Below are positions 22,501 through 34,185 of a DNA stretch of 64,000 bases, piece by piece. Position 1 is the stretch's first letter. Each line of letters starts with the position of its first letter. Both the position numbers and the translations under genes were made by a program. The stretch lies in NCBI GenBank assembly GCA_011037195.1, contig JAAEAF010002342.1, positions 62,001 to 126,000 of the forward strand, read 5' to 3'. Source of the stretch: Triatoma infestans. Lineage: Eukaryota; Arthropoda; Insecta; Hemiptera; Reduviidae. The notes under the pieces were generated by a model that saw only the letters and a program-made list of their open reading frames with translations, did not search any database and was not told the DNA's origin.

Positions 22501-23574
22501 TGTAGTGGAAGAAAGAAATGAAAGAAAATAAGAATTTTGAAAATACTTTAGTGAAATAATTTTGTGAATTTTAGCTAGTTCAAATAGTGTATTTTAGTGA
22601 AGGGGAAAGAGCCAGTTACTATAATTTAGGTCAATGCTACTGAAGAGACAATGGGCAAGAAACATTTAGGGTAACACAATACACTATGTCTAGACATACC
22701 AGCATTATTTGATAAGATTTGAACTAACAGAATTAGAAGGCATTCTTTCAAGACAGTCTATATTCTGCTTTCAAAGAAGAACAGTGTGATGGATGCCAGA
22801 AACATATTTTATTTGAAAAATATTATTTCAAGAATATTTTAACATTCGCTGGCAAAAGGGTATACCCAGGTAAAAGACTACAGTTACAGAAAGAGTTCAA
22901 AGAACTTGGTTGGCTTTGTCTTTTAGAGTTCATGAACTTGGTTAGCATTGTGTACCCCTTCTCACAGGGGAGGATTTGAACTATAAAGAGAAGGCATTCT
23001 TTCAAGACAGTCTGTTGTAGACATTCAAGCAGAACACTTGTTTTTGCTCTTTTAGCATCAGTGCCTGATCCACAATATATTAATAAGTTTATACATTCTT
23101 TGCATATAACTTGTAGTTATTATTTTAATAGAATCTATTTATTGCTGGCAGTAGTGACTACTTTCTTATTTCTGATACTTCTCTCTCTTAAACATATATA
23201 CTCACAAGCCCTTTACAAAACCGTTCGTGCTACACAAACTGCACTAAACAACATCACACCAAAGACATTTCAACAGTCTGTATTAGACATACAATAAGAA
23301 CACTTACACCAGGAATCGCTATCTTAGCATCAACGCCAGTCATAAGTTAAAACATAGCTAGTTTCAGTATATTAATAAGCATATTACTGTGTTATTGAAA
23401 GGCATTTAAATATCTTTAAAGATAATTATATTATAATTCAATTTACCAGTGTTTTCTTAATTATTCTTATTACTTCCCATCTCTTTAAACATACACACAA
23501 GCCCTTTACTAAACCGCTCACTCCACAAGCCGCTACTACTATACAAACAACACACTATCACTAAAAACATTTCA
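22501..23574 (+). mobile_element. Rearranged family B LTR-like element (B2)
   Basis: Starts TGTAGTGGAAGAAAG. The first end (ACATTTCA) is at 23272, but the sequence then resumes mid-element (CAGTCTGTATTAGACATACA) and reaches a second end at 23574. About 195 bp of extra sequence (22790-22985) separates two copies of AGGCATTCTTTCAAGACAGT. It therefore looks like a B copy with internal duplications. Flanks (TAAA/AAAA) do not give a firm duplication. Confidence 0.6.
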
Positions 23575-24120
23575 AAAATATGTCTAAATACATATATAAA
23601 ATAAAATAATCTTGGAAAAAGTAAAAGTTTGTATCCATTGAAGATCCCTAAAATGAGAAGAAATGCCCGGGACGTTAATACAGTTCATGCTGGCAGCAGA
23701 CGATGGGGTAGAAATATCTATATATATATCAGTGGTGAATGTAAGAAATTGTTGTGAAGCGGCATTTTCTTTCCAACTTTATGGCAAATCTCCATTAGAG
23801 GCAATAATATTATTCACTGTGCCAACCAAACCAACCATCATTTCCTGTGTTTATTTGTAAACTGAAAAACATTGAGCGTTGAGTGTTTTGTCAAAAAAGA
23901 AAATGTTTTTACTTGGAAACTGAGAAAAAGACAAAAAATGTAACAAATCAAACTAAAACCATTTATCATTTTTATTATTGCATCATTATTTTCTTACTGC
24001 TATAAGAAAATGTTTTTCCCAGATTTCCATTTGTGTTCTAATATTTTGAAAACTAAAAATGTCAATGTTTAGAAAATTAGACAATGAATTTTTGATTTTT
24101 GTTAATAGAGTAACTCTAAT
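23575..24120. other. Unassigned; one weak open frame
   Basis: The plus frame 23663-23860 contains CEAAFSFQLYGKSP, faintly like a segment of Helitron helicase proteins, but flanking residues do not support it. No gene called. Confidence 0.25.
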
Positions 24121-24405
24121 AGTTGTGGTTGGTCCCGTAGATCTGAAAAGCATCAGAGATATTTTCCGTGGATAGCCTGCTTCTTTTGGTGTTCGCCCAT
24201 CATCAGCTGCCTTTTTGTCAAACAGTGTGATAACATAGACATCAACAGAGCAAATCTGTATCAAGAGTATATCATCTAAATTTGCTCTGTGCAAGTCTAT
24301 ATTACCACATTATTTAACCAAATACATCCTGATGATGGGCGAACACCAGAAAACGGTTGATGACCACCAAAGAAGCAGGCTATAACGGAAAATATCTCTA
24401 ATGTT
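24121..24405. mobile_element. Family C fold-back element (C1)
   Basis: Left arm starts GTTGTGGTTGGTCCCGTAG; right arm is its imperfect reverse complement from about 24265. The loop is about 30 bp. The right arm carries CTGATGATGGGCGAAC. Arms span about 110 bp. A further 60 bp beyond the right arm is shared, in inverted form, with 28215-28290. Confidence 0.7.
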
Positions 24406-24475
24406 TTTGTTATGACCTAATGGGGTTAAGAAGGGGTTCGTTATACCTGCGTTGGTACGCACATAACATATTTTT

Positions 24476-25499
24476 ACTTTCTCTTTCTCCTAGTAAGAGG
24501 AAGTATTGTAAACGTGTCAAATTTTCGATATCGAGTTTTCACCGGAAATATCCGTTTTGAGGTCCCCTGAGTCCAAAAAAGTGGATTTTAGCATGGTCTG
24601 TGCGGGTGTCCGTGTGTATGTGAACAGCATAGCTCAAAAACGAAAAACCGTAGAAAGTTAAAACTTGATATTATGTTTAGGTATCACCATGAGATCTAAC
24701 GGTGCGTTATCTGTCAAAATTCCTCGGAAGTATCACTTTACTAGTTGTTTTTTTTTTTTTTTTACTTTTTTGCGATTTTCTCAAAAATGGCTCCGACCTT
24801 TTTTATTAAACTAGATATATCAACCACACATATAAAGAGCTGCAATTTTTATTTGAAACGTTTCTTCGGGAAAATTCATTTAAGAGTACTTCTGGGGAGG
24901 AGTGGGGTTAGGTTTCTATCTTAACTGCTAATTTGGTTTATTAGACAATTTTTTCATCTAAATAATATTAATTAAAATTAAATATGTTTGTTGAAATTCC
25001 GAGCTTGAAAAAAAAGATAACCGGAAGTGCGTTTGTTTTACCACTTTACTAAATGATTTTTTTTCACTTTTTCGCCATTTTCTCAAAAATGGCTCCGACG
25101 ATTTTCTTGAAACTTCGTATATAAGCTAAACATGTAAAGAGCTACATCTTTTATTGAAAACATTTCTCTGGGAAAATTCATTTAAGGGTATTTTTGGGGA
25201 GGGGTGGGGTTACAGCTTCCTCTAAAGTGGCATCATAGTTGATTATATTGCAAATGTAGTTGATTATATGGTATATAGTTGATTATCCAAAGAAAACTAA
25301 TTAGAAATAAATAGATGGCCAAAATTCCAAGTTTTAAGAAAATTAGTAAGCCGCGGAAAGTGCGATTTACTGAAAAGTTTGGTCAGTTTGCGACGAATTC
25401 GTTATATTGGTTACACAAACTATAATCATTTGTCAAAATAATTTTGAGAAAAAGCGGAGTAAGAGGAAAAGTTGTATGGTTTTCACAACAGATTTTTTT
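24476..25499 (+). repeat. Family A repeat, full length (A7)
   Basis: A clear complete copy of about 1,020 bp. It begins ACTTTCTCTTTCTCC, then AGTAAGAGGAAG, GTGTCAAATTTTCGATATCG and GGTCCCCTGAGTCC. Three monomers follow. It ends GGAGTAAGAGGAAAAGT plus the ACAACAGATTTTT tail. Monomer ends carry GGAAGT boxes. No ORF. Confidence 0.85.
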
Positions 25500-25609
25500 C
25501 TATTTCTATGGGCTATTGTGATATTTGTTCCTTTTAAAAACATCCATTAAGTGGATGCATGTATAACTTAAATAGTGTTTTGTTAAAGGATATTTACTTT
25601 AATAATGTG

Positions 25610-26160
25610 AGACGTTGCTGTGTTTTCACGGAGCGCTCTCAGGCATCTGGTTGGATCTCTTAATGGACATTGTGGTTTAAGGAGACATCTCTACATAATG
25701 GGGCTCATGCCGGATCCATTTTGTAGAGTCTGTGAGACAGAGGAGGAAACACCCATCCATCTTATGACTGATTGCTTGGGTTGTGAGGAAATTAGGGGGA
25801 ATAGGATGTCTGTGGAATAGCTTAGGCTATTTCCGCTTAAGGTTATTGTCCGATTTATTCGCATTGCGGTGAATCTTAGATGGATTAGATCCGAGTCTGG
25901 ATTTTTGTTATGGACCCAGCTTGTTGTTGTTTTTCTTGGGGTAGCTATATGGGCCCAGTGAGGCTTTGGATAGCGTAGGGTTTCCCTCCCCATAGACAAA
26001 TAATACTGTGATAATTAATTACCCCTTACTATCTTACTATTTTATTTTTTAATTGTTCTTTGATTGTGGAACAAAGCGAAGAAACACTATGTCAACCGTG
26101 GACTACTGTAGAATAATCAGTGATAAGAAATAATAAAAACTAGCTGAATGATCGTAAGAA
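25610..26160 (+). pseudogene. LINE C-terminal zinc-knuckle fragment and 3' UTR
   Basis: The 66-codon frame at 25620 reads NGHCGLRRHLYIMG, then CRVCETEEETPIHLMTDC. The G.C.L..HL..MG block plus a C..C...E.T..H....C knuckle is the usual C-terminus of I/R1-group LINEs after the RNase H domain. The frame ends at 25818, and later codons (VRFI..AVNLRWI) may be its frameshifted end. AT-rich 3' UTR continues to GAATGATCGTAAG near 26150. The RT and RNase H domains are missing. Confidence 0.72.
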
Positions 26161-26994
26161 TAAATCTAATTTTGATTTCTAAAAATGGCGGTAATTTTTC
26201 GTCTGGTAATGCAAAGAATTATAGCGTGAATGTTGATAATTTAGGTTTTTATTTTAACCGTTCGTGTAAGAACGCTTTATAAAAGTTTTCTTTAGGATTA
26301 GGAATAGGAGGACATTAGGTGGTGATTATTATGCTGAGTCCCCTCACACACACACACACACAAAAGCTTCTCCTAAGAAGCCTAGCAATATAGCGGTGTC
26401 TGGCTAAAATAACTTAAGATAGCCTTCCAAGTTATGGATAGCAGAGTGCTAACCTTCCCCAATTATGCAGAACCTAGTTTTAGCGAATTTGAGGCACTAT
26501 TAGCACTTTGAGGGTAACGGGAAAATCTTTTTCTTGACTCCATCGTCACAATTCTTATACATAGGACAAGAATGCTGCTTATTTTGCAGTACAAATTTTA
26601 ATTTTACAATCAAACCGGGACTCTCAATTGTATCCCAATCAAGTAAAGAAGATATTTCAAGCCGCGCCTGGGGATTATTCGCCAATACCCTTTTCCTCCA
26701 ATGATTGACTTCTTTAACGCAAGTTGCCAGAAAGTTTCAACTGGAAAAGAAAACTGTAGAATGTACGCTACATTAAGGTCTGATAGCATACAAATATAAT
26801 TTTTCAATGATATGTTTACAAAAGTCTTTATTTAAGCTCGTTTTTGTTATATTTAAGCCTGTAAACCCATATTTAAGTGTTTTTGCTTGTGTGAATAGTG
26901 TATGTGAATTATGAAAGGTAAAATGTGAAATGTATAATATGCAATTATCAAATAACATACTTATATAGATTAATTGTTCATCAACATATTTATA
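26161..26994. other. No gene recognised
   Basis: Contains a short CA run (26345-26362). Three minus-strand open frames of about 60 codons have no motif. Confidence 0.3.
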
Positions 26995-27112
26995 TATTTA
27001 TACTATCTTACGATCATTCAGGTCGTATTTTATTATTAATTATTCCACAGTAGTCCACGGCTGACATAGTGTTCTTTCGCTTTGTACTACATTCAAAGAA
27101 CAATTAAAAAAA
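26995..27112 (-). mobile_element. LINE 3' tail fragment, antisense
   Basis: The minus strand (TTAATTGTTCTTTGAATG, CACTATGTCAGCCGTGGACT, GAATGATCGTAAG) matches the 3' UTR at 26050-26155 of the plus-strand LINE. It is therefore a severely 5'-truncated copy of the same family, pointing toward it. Confidence 0.65.
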
Positions 27113-27118
27113 AAAAAA

Positions 27119-28072
27119 TCTAGCGTAAACACTCACACAACTTTCTCTTACTCCAGTTTTCAAAACTGTAATTGACAAAATTTTATAGTTTGTGTACCAA
27201 ATTTGATGAAATTCGTTCAAGTTCGTCGAAAACTGAAAAAATGTTCAGTAAAAGCGCACTTCCGGTATACTAATTTTTATGAAACTCGGAATTTTGGCCA
27301 ACTATTTATTTCTAATTAATTTTGTTTGGATAGTAGAATTTTAATAATCAACTATGATAGCAATTTGAAGAAAAAAATAACCCCACCACTCCCCCGAAAA
27401 CCCCCTTTAAATGACTTCACCAGGAGAAATCATTTAAATAAAAGATGTAGCTCTACATCTATAATGCTATATGTGTAATTCACATTACTAGTTTAAAGAA
27501 AATCGTTGGAGCCGTTTTTGAGAAAATACCAGAAAACTGAAAAATACATTTCAGTAAAAACGTACTTCCCGTCATCCGATTTTTTCAAACTCGGAATTTC
27601 AACAACATATTTAATTCTAATTAATATTATTTAGATGTCAGAATTGTTTAGTAAACTGAAATAGCACTTTAGAGGAAAACGTAACCCCACCCTTCCATCA
27701 AAAGTGCCCTTAAATGAATTTTTCCAGAGAAATGTTTCAAATAAAATTTATAGCTCTTTGTATGTGTAGTTGATATACCGAGTTTGGAGAAAATCGTCGG
27801 AGCTATTTTTGAGAAAATCGCAAGAAAGTAAAAAAAAACAATTCAGTAAAGTGGTACTTCCGGTTGAGGAATTTCGACAGATGACCCACTGTTGGATTCC
27901 ATGGTGATATCTAAACGGAATATCAAATTTGAACTTTCTACGATTTTTTTGTTTTTGAGAAAACCACTTTTTTGTACTCAGGGAAGCTCAAAACGGATAT
28001 TTCCGGAGAAAACTCGATATCGAAAATTTGGCACGATCACAGTACTTCCTCTCACTAGGAGTAAGAGAAAGT
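27119..28072 (-). repeat. Family A repeat, full length (A8)
   Basis: Starts TC..GTAAACACTCACACAACT, then TTCTCTTACTCCAG, and ends CTCTCACTAGGAGTAAGAG then AAAGT at 28072. About 45 bp around 27957 (the block before GAAAACCACTTTTTTG) is deleted relative to A7. Monomer ends show ACTTCCGG at 27258, a changed ACTTCCCG near 27565, and ACTTCCGG at 27856. Confidence 0.85.
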
Positions 28073-28214
28073 AATAAAATAGTAAGATATAATGAGTAAT
28101 TAATTATCAAAGTAAATCACGTAATTTAAGTTATACATCTCCACTTGTTGGAAGTTTTCATTTTTTTCAAAAGGCCACCATCCTTTTTAAAAAAAAGTGA
28201 AAAACAACAAATGT

Positions 28215-28436
28215 ATACATACACCCACCAGGTACCAATGTACCCCCTTACCCTCTTAACCTAATTAGGTCCTAACAAAAACATTTTTTAAAAACTAATG
28301 TATAACTATATTTGCTCTGTGCAAATCTATGTTATCACATTGTTTTGACAAAAACAATCTGATGATAGGTGAACGCCCAAAACCGGTCGATGATCACAAA
28401 ATGAAGCAGCTATTATGGAAAATATCTCTGATTGGA
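28215..28436 (+). mobile_element. Family C element, left arm deleted (C2)
   Basis: The right arm (TTGCTCTGTGCAAATCTATG, CTGATGATAGG, CGGTCGATGATC) is present. The outer flank shared with C1 (TAATTAGGTCCTAACAAAAA) is on the left, but the left arm itself is gone. Confidence 0.6.
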
Positions 28437-30430
28437 GAGAAACCTTACCCTGTTCAAATGAACATCCTAAACTATAATCAATTTTATATATGTATATATA
28501 TAGAGGCTCAGCATTGGCATTTAAACGTAATAATCAAGGGATTATTATAGACTGTAGGGTGTTGTATACGTTGCAATACTTTCTATATTCAGCAATCATA
28601 TTTATAAAACACCAAATGAATTGACTATTCGTACGTATAAATGAAAAAAGGTGATATAGTAGAAACCTTGTGGTTCTATTTTAGTAAATTGTATGTAATT
28701 GTTTGAAATAATGTAATAAATCGGCTGGTAGAAGGTGTATAATTTGTAGTGAGCAAAAATACTGAATTATTGGAAAAATATTATACTAGGGTGAAAAATA
28801 TGCCAATATTCTCGAATGGTAGGTCGGATTCGTGAAGAAACATAAATTATCGTTTCGGGGTCAGAACAAATAAACAAGAGGGTTAAGTAGTGTTCAGAGT
28901 TGTTTTTCTTATTATAATTTTTGATATAATGGTACCAAACAAAGTTATAAAAAGTATCGACTGGAAATGCACTAAAACAACAGGTGATTATTGTTAACCT
29001 AGTGGTGACATACGAATCATAGCAAATATTTATTGTCTTACCTTCAACATGATGACATACGAGTTCAAATATAATTAATTCATTAATTAATTAATGAAAA
29101 AACATTTTGCAACCAAGAAGGATGACCAAACATTAGAAGAAGTTACCATTCAGGACTCACAAAAAAAAATCTTGTAAATTTAAAAAAATTACAAGAATAA
29201 GGTGTCGACAGAGGAGTTTGTAATTCAATAACAAAATAAAATGAAGATTGAAAAAAACAAGTATTGATAATAAACACGAACAAAAATAAGTTCATTAATA
29301 ATTCAAAAAGAGAAAATAAAAGAAGTAACCCCCCCCCCATCACCCCTCCAACAACAACAACCAAAACAAAGATGGAGACATGAAAATTAATTACTTTTTT
29401 TTTCCTTTCATTTTTATTTCCAGGACAATCTAAGTGCTTTTCTCAGCTTTCCTCTCTCTCTCTATAGGTAAATTCTCTGATGATTTTTCCAGAAACACAA
29501 GGAATTAGCGTTCTAACAGTGAATTCGCGGTATTTTCCCATTTCCGCTTTGCCAGAAAGAAACAGCAATATTGTTTAATGCCGGAACCCCCTTTAGTAAG
29601 GAAGTTAGAAGAAGGTAGAGTAATTTTTTAAAACGTAATTCCCAACTGGTTGAGACACACGGGACTATTTCCACAGTCAAGTAGATAAGAAAGACCTAGA
29701 TTGGATGGAGGAGTTAGGAGGAAAGAATATAGGAGAGGAGCGGCGGTGAAGCGGCAAAGGAAGTGAACCGTCTTCTTTGTCGTTGGGCCCTGTATTAGTC
29801 GTAGTTGGGTTGCGACAAGAAAAGCTTGGACTATTAGACGGTTTTCCTCCTAACAGCCCTTAAGGGGGGGAGTTCGCTAGTGTTTGCCTTAATGTCCTAC
29901 CCCTTTACAACAACACACACTCATAACGCCCATGAAATCCGCCCTCGCCGCCACCGCCGTACTATACAGTGTGCTGTGTTGTTGAATGTAGCCGTATAAG
30001 CCTTTATCTCTCAAAATACTATTATTCTAAGAGATTATCTACTATGGGATTTATTAGGCTATAATAAAAAATTTACGCATAAATATATTTATAATGACTA
30101 CCAATATAAATAATAATAATAAATAATAAATATTCCTTTGTGATAACATAAAAATATGGGTTTATCTAGCGCTTTTAAAAGCATTTATTGCTCACGAAGG
30201 TATGATAACGGCTAACCGGATGGCTGCTAGTAAAGTTATGAATAAATAGTAAATAACCTGACTAAAAAAATTGTCCATTTATTTATAATAGCAAATGAGT
30301 TTTAAAAAAATGTTGCAATTATTTTTTATACAGATTAACATTATATTTCATTGATTGCATTGAAATAATAAAAATGTATTCGTTTAACTGTATGTACAAA
30401 AGTTGTAAAACAACTTGAAGTAACTCGATT
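28437..30430. other. Intergenic, no gene recognised
   Basis: A poly-C run (29331-29339) and poly-T/CT stretches near 29395-29465. 29640-29990 is GC-richer without a frame I trust. No repeat family assigned. Confidence 0.3.
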
Positions 30431-30433
30431 TTT

Positions 30434-30868
30434 ACTTTCTCTGACTTCCTAGTAAAGGGAACGATTCGATTATGTTAAATTTTTGAAACTGAGTTTTTCT
30501 CCAGTGGAAATATATAATTTTATGGTTCCCTGAGTACGAAAAAAATTTATTTACACTTTAAACCAAAAAAACTGTACCAAATTATTGAACAAAAGCAAAA
30601 TTATCATTTGAAATGTAACGTCCATAGAATCCTTTAGAATCACACCTAAAATCGATTTTTTTTTCTTGTAAAATATGGCAAATAAAAGTGATAAGATTTA
30701 TTTATATCTGAGAGAAGTTAACATTTAAAGTTTAAAGAAAATCGTTTCACATGTTTTCGTGAAAATTCCCCCAATACTAGAAACCTATATTGTATAGTTG
30801 TACTTCCGGTTAAGCAATTTTTCTCATACAATTTTGAAATTCTAGCCATACTTATAAAGTACCTCAAT
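30434..30868. repeat. Family A fragments in mixed orientation (A9)
   Basis: 30434-30560 is the plus-oriented start (ACTTTCTCTGACTTCCTAGT). 30690-30860 is minus-oriented monomer sequence (GTTTAAAGAAAATCGTTTCA, GTACTTCCGGTTAAGCAATT). Confidence 0.5.
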
Positions 30869-30980
30869 ATAGTAGGGGTTTAGGTGAACCCCGGTGAACC
30901 GCCACCCTCATCCACTCTAGCGGAGAGAAACAGCCCCTCTCTCACAGAGAGAAGAGGCTCGGCCAGTGTATATATGTATG

Positions 30981-31015
<35 letters not shown>

Positions 31016-31288
31016 CAGTCAAAAATCATTCTGTTGAATTCAGTTTTACACATCAGTTATCATTCTGTTGATTTACACATCAGTTTAACTTCACTCCGTA
31101 CACATAATTTTAGCTACGTCAGTCTGTCAGTTCAGTTCTAAACTCTACAGTGTAAAGTCCTGGGCAGTCAGTCATATATACATATATATCAAATTATATA
31201 TCTTAACCAAATCTTAAGGTGTTATTTATCACTCATCATTCGACAACCAACATCTCCTCACAACACACTTACAATATTATATAGGTGG
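30869..31288 (+). mobile_element. LTR-like element (family G)
   Basis: Contains TATA-rich sequence (TA run 30980-31005) and GTGTAAAGTCCTGGGCAGTC near 31150, the motif shared with E, F and H. It ends ACACTTACAATATTATA at about 31284. The start is not exact and a possible TAGG duplication is ambiguous. A small hairpin (TGGTGGAACCACCA) follows. The 85-codon open frame across it is fortuitous. Confidence 0.5.
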
Positions 31289-32220
31289 TGGAACCACCAT
31301 ACGTTTGCACTGAAGTGTTTTTTTTTTTTTTTTTTTTTTTTTAAGAAAAGTTTAACATTGCTGTTTAATAAATAATGGAAAAATTATAAAATATTGAGTG
31401 AGCTGTAATTTGACAAAATGGAGAATTTAAAAATTTATATGTAAAAAAAAAAAATTAAACATATAAATTGACACACAAAAAGGAACAATTTAATAAATTA
31501 ATTATGACTTTCAAAAAGCCAAAGGAATGGCGCTTATCTTGAAACGCAGAATCCCTGGTTGCCAGTGTTGGAAGACCCATGTATCCTTAGACCATATATA
31601 GGGGTCAAGGGGAGAGGAAAAAGTATTAAGGAAACTCTTGAGGCTTGACCAATACATTGCTACTTAGCTGATGATTGTAGATGATAATTAAGAAGAAGCT
31701 GCACGCCAGGAAATTCAACCAGAAGTAATAACTATGGGATTTCACAATGAGCTCATTCAAGCCGGGAGAACCGGAGCAACTCAGTCAACAAAAGGACCAG
31801 TTTATTTATTGACACTACCAAGGAAAATCAAAAGTAATAGACCAGGGTTTTTCACGATTAAAAGCAAACCGAATTGGAATGAATTATATGGACTGAATCA
31901 CTTTAATGAGTGGCCAACACTATTTACTCGTACGAGTGCTGCATTACGACTAACTTGAGAGGATTACCCCTTCACCACAATTAGGACACAGCCTAACAAA
32001 TTAGGAAAGCGTTCTTAAATGTTGTAACTAATTTTATCGATAACTAATCGATTAGTAAAAATTTTTCAAGGCAGTTTTTACAAGGGCCTCCTCCGAAATA
32101 AAAATAATATACGATGTTGGTGGCAAATTTAAATTTGTATTTAATACCGAACAATTGCTGTTCCCTAGAATTCCCCCCTCCACCTTTAAAACAAATTATT
32201 GGCATTTAATACGTATTGAT
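31289..32220. other. No gene recognised; T-run at 31318-31342
   Basis: A 74-codon frame (31734-31958) starting MGFHNELIQAG has balanced composition and is the most exon-like in this part. I know no match and see no splice context. Confidence 0.3.
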
Positions 32221-32224
32221 GATA

Positions 32225-32548
32225 AACAATGTTTAAATAAAATCGTTGCAGCCATTTTCGAAAAAATGGCGAAAAACTGAAAAAAAAAAATAAATTCATT
32301 AAAGTCGCACTTTCGGGTGTTGGATTTTGACCAATACTTTATTCTTAAATGTGGTGGTGGTGGTGGTATATAAATAGATAGCACCCATGCGGTACAAATA
32401 CACAGCACCCACACACAAACCTATACACATATGAAAAAATTTTCTTTTTTTTTAGACTCGGGGGATCTCAAAACTTGTACTTCCGGTATTTTCGAAAAAC
32501 TGACACGTTCACAACACTTTCTCTTACCAGTAGTAAAAGTGAAAATAA
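32225..32548 (-). repeat. Family A 3' part (A10)
   Basis: Monomer words (AAAATCGTTGCAGCCATTTT, CGCACTTTCGGGTG), a TGG/GGT run near 32351, and GACTCGGGGGATCTCAAAAC near 32454. It ends ACACTTTCTCTTACCAGTAG. Confidence 0.55.
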
Positions 32549-32662
32549 TAAAAGTGATGACTGGATGTGTTTTCACTAATACGAGGTTTAGTGAAAAAAA
32601 AAAATCTGGAGCCGTTTTAGTATTTTCGAAAAAATACCAAAAAAAACTAGAAAAAAATAAAA

Positions 32663-33494
32663 TCTGCTGTGAAACACTCACACAACTTTCTCTTACTCCA
32701 GTTCTCAAAATTATAATTGACAAATTTTATAGTTTGTGTACCCACATTTAATGAAATTCGTCGAAAACTGAAAAAAAAAACTGTTCAGTTAAAGCGCACT
32801 TCCGGTTTACTAAATTCTGTTGAAACTCGGAATTTTGGCCATCTATTCATTTCTAATTAATTTTGTTTGGATAATAGAATTGTATAATCAACTATGATAG
32901 GACTTTAGGGAAAAACATAACCCCACCTCTCCACCAAAAGTGCCCTTAAATGAATTTTTCCTGAGAAATGTTCTAAAAAAAAGTTGTAGCTCTTTAAATG
33001 TGCAGTTAATATACCACGTTTGAAGAAAATCGTCTGAACCATTTTTGAGAAAATCGCGAAAAGTGCAAAAAACCATTTAGTAAAAGTTGTAAAGTAAACG
33101 CACTTCCGGTCATTCGATTTTTTTTCAAACCCGGAATTTCAACAACATATTTAATTCTAATTAATATTATTTAGATGAGAGAATTGTCTAATAAACTGAA
33201 ATAGCACGAACCTAATCCCATGAAAACCTAATCCCATCCCTCACCCAGAAGTGCCCTTAAATGATTTTTCCCAGAGAAAAAATTCAAATGAAAGTTGTAG
33301 CTCTTTGTATGTATAGTTGATATCCCAAGTTTAAATAAAATCGTCGGAGCCATTTTTGAGAAAATTGCAAAATAGTAAAAAAACGAACTAGTAAAGTGGT
33401 ACTTCCGGTTGAGGAACTTTGACAGATAACGCTGTCAGATCCCATGGTGATACCAAAACGGAATATGAAGTTCCGTTTTTGAGCTATGTTGTTC

Positions 33495-33529
<35 letters not shown>

Positions 33530-33642
33530 GTCCATTTGATAAAAACCACTTTTTTGGTCACACGGGATATTTCCGATGAAAACTGGGTATCGAAAATTTG
33601 ACACGATTACAATATTTCTTCTTACTAAGAGTAAGAGAAAGT
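32663..33642 (-). repeat. Family A repeat, full length (A11)
   Basis: TCTGCTGTGAAACACTCACA and CTCTTACTCCAG at the start; CTTCTTACTAAGAGTAAGAG then AAAGT at 33642. CACTTCCGGT boxes at 32799, 33100 and 33402 mark three monomers about 300 bp apart. A (CA)n run at 33502-33529 sits in the usual place. Confidence 0.88.
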
Positions 33643-33659
33643 AAAAAATTTTACTCTTA

Positions 33660-34180
33660 GAGCTGTGACCGCGTCAGAGTGGTTTGCTAAAAACCGACGA
33701 TTCGCACATATTGCCACAACCTTGGTAGATATAAAGCCATTTCCCGGAGAAGAAGCTTTCTCTACCATGGTTCATTGCCATATTAGTATTCAAGGTGTAA
33801 CGACCCTGAAGAGGCTCACTCAATGGCAACTTGGGCAAAACGTCGGTTTCTACCAAGCCATTGTCGCGGTTTCAACCCGGAAACTCAAAGGTTTTTCATG
33901 AAAATGGCCGGGGAAATCCGAAAAGTTAAAAAAAAATACATTTTGTAAAGTCATATTTCGGGATAATGGATTTTGACTAAAATTTTTTTCCGATGCGTTA
34001 CGGTATCTGGACGGAATATCAAGTTTATCTTCCTGCGAGTTATCGTTTTGAGACATTCTTTTCTCACATACAACTATTCACTAAATAAATTATTTTTTAC
34101 AACTTCAATTTTTTCGATGGATGCCAGAGGCTATGTGAATAAATCTTGTTTTTGGGAAAATTTTTAGAAAATACCCAGTA
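33660..34180 (+). repeat. Family J copy followed by eroded family A
   Basis: 33760-33860 matches the J unit at 2.3 kb (ATGGTTCATT, AACGTCGGTTTCTAC). 33900-34090 is minus-oriented A with heavy divergence (GGACGGAATATCAAGTTTAT). Confidence 0.4.
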
Positions 34181-34185
34181 TTTTT

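Noticed and set aside
23663..23860. Helitron helicase fragment
   Set aside because: Only CEAAFSFQLYGKSP resembles the family. Flanking motifs are absent and no Helitron ends were found.
31734..31958. Possible host exon
   Set aside because: Balanced composition only; no domain, no convincing splice sites and no neighbouring exons.
32421..32751. Overlapping 100- and 106-codon frames on both strands
   Set aside because: They lie in family A copies, and open frames on both strands at once indicate composition rather than coding.
33502..33529. CA and TA microsatellites as regulatory elements
   Set aside because: They occur at fixed places in family A and G copies and need no further explanation.
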